IMG/VR virus record: IMGVR_UViG_3300034954_000162
Coordinates: 1 to 27,692 of that record
Direction: 5' to 3' (one strand)
Origin: a virus
Length of the DNA: 27,692 bases
The translations under genes and the position numbers were made by a program. Every line of letters begins with the position of its first letter. Positions within the stretch are counted from its first letter, which is position 1. The notes below the pieces were generated by a model that did no database searches, was not told the origin of the DNA, and worked only from the letters and a program-made list of their open reading frames with translations. This document shows positions 25,970 through 27,692 of the stretch, piece by piece.

Positions 25970-26446
25970 ATGAAGCGAGTCCTCATGGATTACCGAGGCG
26001 TCCTTAGTGATGTCGTCGATGTAGGTAAAGAATTTGAAATCTATGATGGTGACGATGCTCCCTTCCGTTGGGTTCTTTGTCGCCATGATGACGTAACCTC
26101 AAACTGGCATTTCTGTCAGGGACAATGGATTCGTCCAGATCAACGTCTTGAGATTGACCAAGATATCAAGCGTAAGGTAGCATATGGTCTTATTGAAGAT
26201 CAACTAGATATGCTCTATAAAGATATCAAGGCAGGTCATTTGTCTGATGGTAATTGGGTTTCTCACATAGAAAACGTAAAGACAAATATCCCACCACAAA
26301 GGGAAATGGAAAAGAATGAAGCTTACAAAGAAGGTAAGTTCGAGATTAAACTCCATGCCAAGAATGATCCAGCATGGAACTACTTGCCTGATAATGATGG
26401 CGAGCAACTAAAATTTAACAAAGAGAAAGATTCCCGTCCTCATTGA
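25970..26446 (+). CDS. Hypothetical cyanophage protein, possible fibre assembly factor
   Basis: This 158-residue, acidic and soluble protein has no membrane segment. The N-terminal half (VGKEFEIYDGDDAPFRWVLC, then WHFCQGQWIRPD) looks like a small beta domain with two Cys near aromatic residues. The middle, about residues 70-105, has YGLIEDQLDMLYKDIKAG followed by W-x-SHIENVK. I associate this pattern with small cyanophage tail proteins, and it loosely resembles tail-fibre-assembly or chaperone tails in other phages. The C-terminal ~50 residues are charged and probably disordered. A position right after three adhesin genes fits a chaperone for them, but that is guesswork by association. The start is weakly supported by AGAAAAG upstream. 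Confidence 0.7.
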   Translation: MKRVLMDYRGVLSDVVDVGKEFEIYDGDDAPFRWVLCRHDDVTSNWHFCQGQWIRPDQRLEIDQDIKRKVAYGLIEDQLDMLYKDIKAGHLSDGNWVSHIENVKTNIPPQREMEKNEAYKEGKFEIKLHAKNDPAWNYLPDNDGEQLKFNKEKDSRPH

Positions 26447-26455
26447 TTTTATAAT

Positions 26456-27692
26456 ATGAAAGTGAATTCAATATGTATACTCGGCGGGGGCACTGCTGGG
26501 TGGATGACTGCTGCCTCATTAGTAAAAAACTTTCCAGAAAAAACCATTACCCTAGTAGAATCCGAAGAGGTTCCTAGGATTGGTGTAGGAGAATCTACTC
26601 TACAAAAAATTAGATACTGGTTAGATGATTTGGGAATCAAAGATTCCGATTTCATGAAACATTGTGATGCCACATATAAACAGAGCATCAAATTCGTAAA
26701 CTTCAATGATAACCTAGGCGACTGGCATTATCCATTCACTTCCAATGAACTGCCCCCAGGCACTAAGTATGACATTGCTGATTGGTTTATCCATGCTGGT
26801 TTAAATCCTGAAACTCCAGCTGGAGATTTCGCTAGGTGGATTACACCTAACTACAAGTGTCTGGAAGAAAATAGAATCCCGACACGTGACATGCCTGGAT
26901 TCAAATTTCATTATCAAACAGCGTTTCATTTCGATGCTTTAAAGTTTTCTCATTGGTTGAGAGATGAATACTGTGTTCCCAGAGGACTACAGCATAAGCG
27001 TGCCACTATTGTTGATGTGGAGTACAATTATGATGGAGGAATCAAATGTCTTGTGGATGATGAAGGTAAAACCTTCGAAGCAGATCTATTTGTAGACTGT
27101 ACAGGTTTCAGATCATTCCTACTACAAGACAAGTTAGGAACACCTTTTGATTCTATGGAAGATGTTCTTATTAATAATAAAGCATGGCATACTACAGTTC
27201 CATACAAGGATAAGAAAAAAGAACTGAATGTATATACTACATGTACTGCCAAGTCTGCTGGATGGATATGGAACATTCCATTGACACACAGAGCAGGAAC
27301 TGGTTATGTATTCTGTGATAGGTTTATCAGTGAAGAAAATGCTCTAGAAGAATTCAAAGAACATCTAGGACATCCTGAAGGTGCTGAGTATCGTCTGATT
27401 AACTTTAAGACAGGAATCACCCAGAAAGTGTGGAACAAGAATGTTGTAGGTATAGGATTGTCATCTGGATTTATTGAACCACTTGAATCCAATGGCGTTG
27501 CTTTCTCACATGACTTTGCCATGATCCTGTGTGATGTTCTGTCGAGAAGAGATAAAGTAAATGCTATCGACAGGAACACATTTAATGTTAGATGTAGAAA
27601 TGCCTGGTTTGATTTTGCTTGGTTTGTAGCATTCCACTTCGGATTACAAACTAGAGATGATACTCCTTATTGGAGACATGTCACGGACAATA
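26456..27692 (+). CDS. Flavin-dependent halogenase, tryptophan-halogenase family, VirX1-like (3' truncated)
   Basis: An open frame runs from ATG 26456 to the window edge (412 codons, no stop), nine bases after the previous gene. It has the full family signature: the FAD-binding GGGTAGWM (Gly10-Gly15, GxGxxG), a GVGEST motif, and Lys75 in ATYKQSIKF, aligning with the catalytic lysine of PrnA-type halogenases. It also has WIWNIP (270-275), the diagnostic WxWxIP, and FIEPLESNG (339-347), the FxxPxxSxG motif of single-component flavin halogenases, which holds the likely catalytic Glu. These enzymes halogenate substrates using reduced FAD, oxygen and halide, via HOX relayed to the lysine. Cyanophage Syn10 encodes VirX1, a broad-substrate iodinase of this family, the natural comparison. 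No flavin reductase is in the window, so the host would supply FADH2. No ribosome binding site is evident; coupling to the upstream gene is likely. Confidence 0.9.
   Translation, partial: MKVNSICILGGGTAGWMTAASLVKNFPEKTITLVESEEVPRIGVGESTLQKIRYWLDDLGIKDSDFMKHCDATYKQSIKFVNFNDNLGDWHYPFTSNELPPGTKYDIADWFIHAGLNPETPAGDFARWITPNYKCLEENRIPTRDMPGFKFHYQTAFHFDALKFSHWLRDEYCVPRGLQHKRATIVDVEYNYDGGIKCLVDDEGKTFEADLFVDCTGFRSFLLQDKLGTPFDSMEDVLINNKAWHTTVPYKDKKKELNVYTTCTAKSAGWIWNIPLTHRAGTGYVFCDRFISEENALEEFKEHLGHPEGAEYRLINFKTGITQKVWNKNVVGIGLSSGFIEPLESNGVAFSHDFAMILCDVLSRRDKVNAIDRNTFNVRCRNAWFDFAWFVAFHFGLQTRDDTPYWRHVTDN

Noticed and set aside
26450-26455. TATAAT directly before the halogenase start, looking like a sigma-70 -10 box
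   Set aside because: There is no -35-like hexamer about 17 bases upstream, and transcription would start inside the coding sequence. The region is simply AT-rich.

Overview
The window looks like part of the virion tail/fibre region of a T4-like cyanophage (a myovirus of marine Synechococcus or Prochlorococcus). The reasons are a very large DUF4815-type structural protein, marine-cyanophage fibre modules throughout, exact T4-type late promoter sequences (TATAAATA) upstream of gene starts, and a phage halogenase resembling VirX1 of cyanophage Syn10. Every supported gene is on the + strand, and the genes are packed tightly, with TAATG/TGATG overlaps or gaps under 50 bp. No stretch over 300 bp lacks a gene. 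I saw no tRNA, CRISPR array, insertion sequence or integrase.

Layout: (1) 2-7441, the C-terminal ~2,480 residues of a DUF4815 virion protein that begins upstream of the window. (2) 7441-7641, a 66-residue protein with a coiled-coil tail. (3) 7628-11563, a 1,311-residue fibre/structural protein with a polyglycine hinge and a cupredoxin-like domain that keeps plausible type-1 copper ligands. (4) 11566-12075, a small fibre-like protein of 169 residues. (5) 12124-23661, a 3,845-residue fibre with two beta-helix-like regions, two matching ~1.25-kb repeat superblocks (eight Cys-containing repeats in all), gp34/37-like knob modules and a trimer-tip-like C-terminus. (6) 23665-25937, three tandem paralogous glycine-rich adhesin-like genes. 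(7) 25970-26446, a 158-residue protein, possibly an assembly factor. (8) 26456 to the window edge, a flavin-dependent halogenase cut off by the end of the window.

Genes 1-6 probably build the distal tail, fibres and receptor-binding tips and would be made late in infection. Candidate late promoters precede the fibre genes at 7628, 12124 and 23665 and the gene at 25970. The adhesins within the 23665-25937 cassette appear to be translationally coupled. The halogenase looks like an auxiliary metabolic or host-modifying gene placed directly after the adhesin module. The most notable items are the halogenase, the adhesin triplication, the interrupted cupredoxin domain in a fibre, and the Cys-repeat superblocks. 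All family assignments come from recognising motifs by eye, with no database search.
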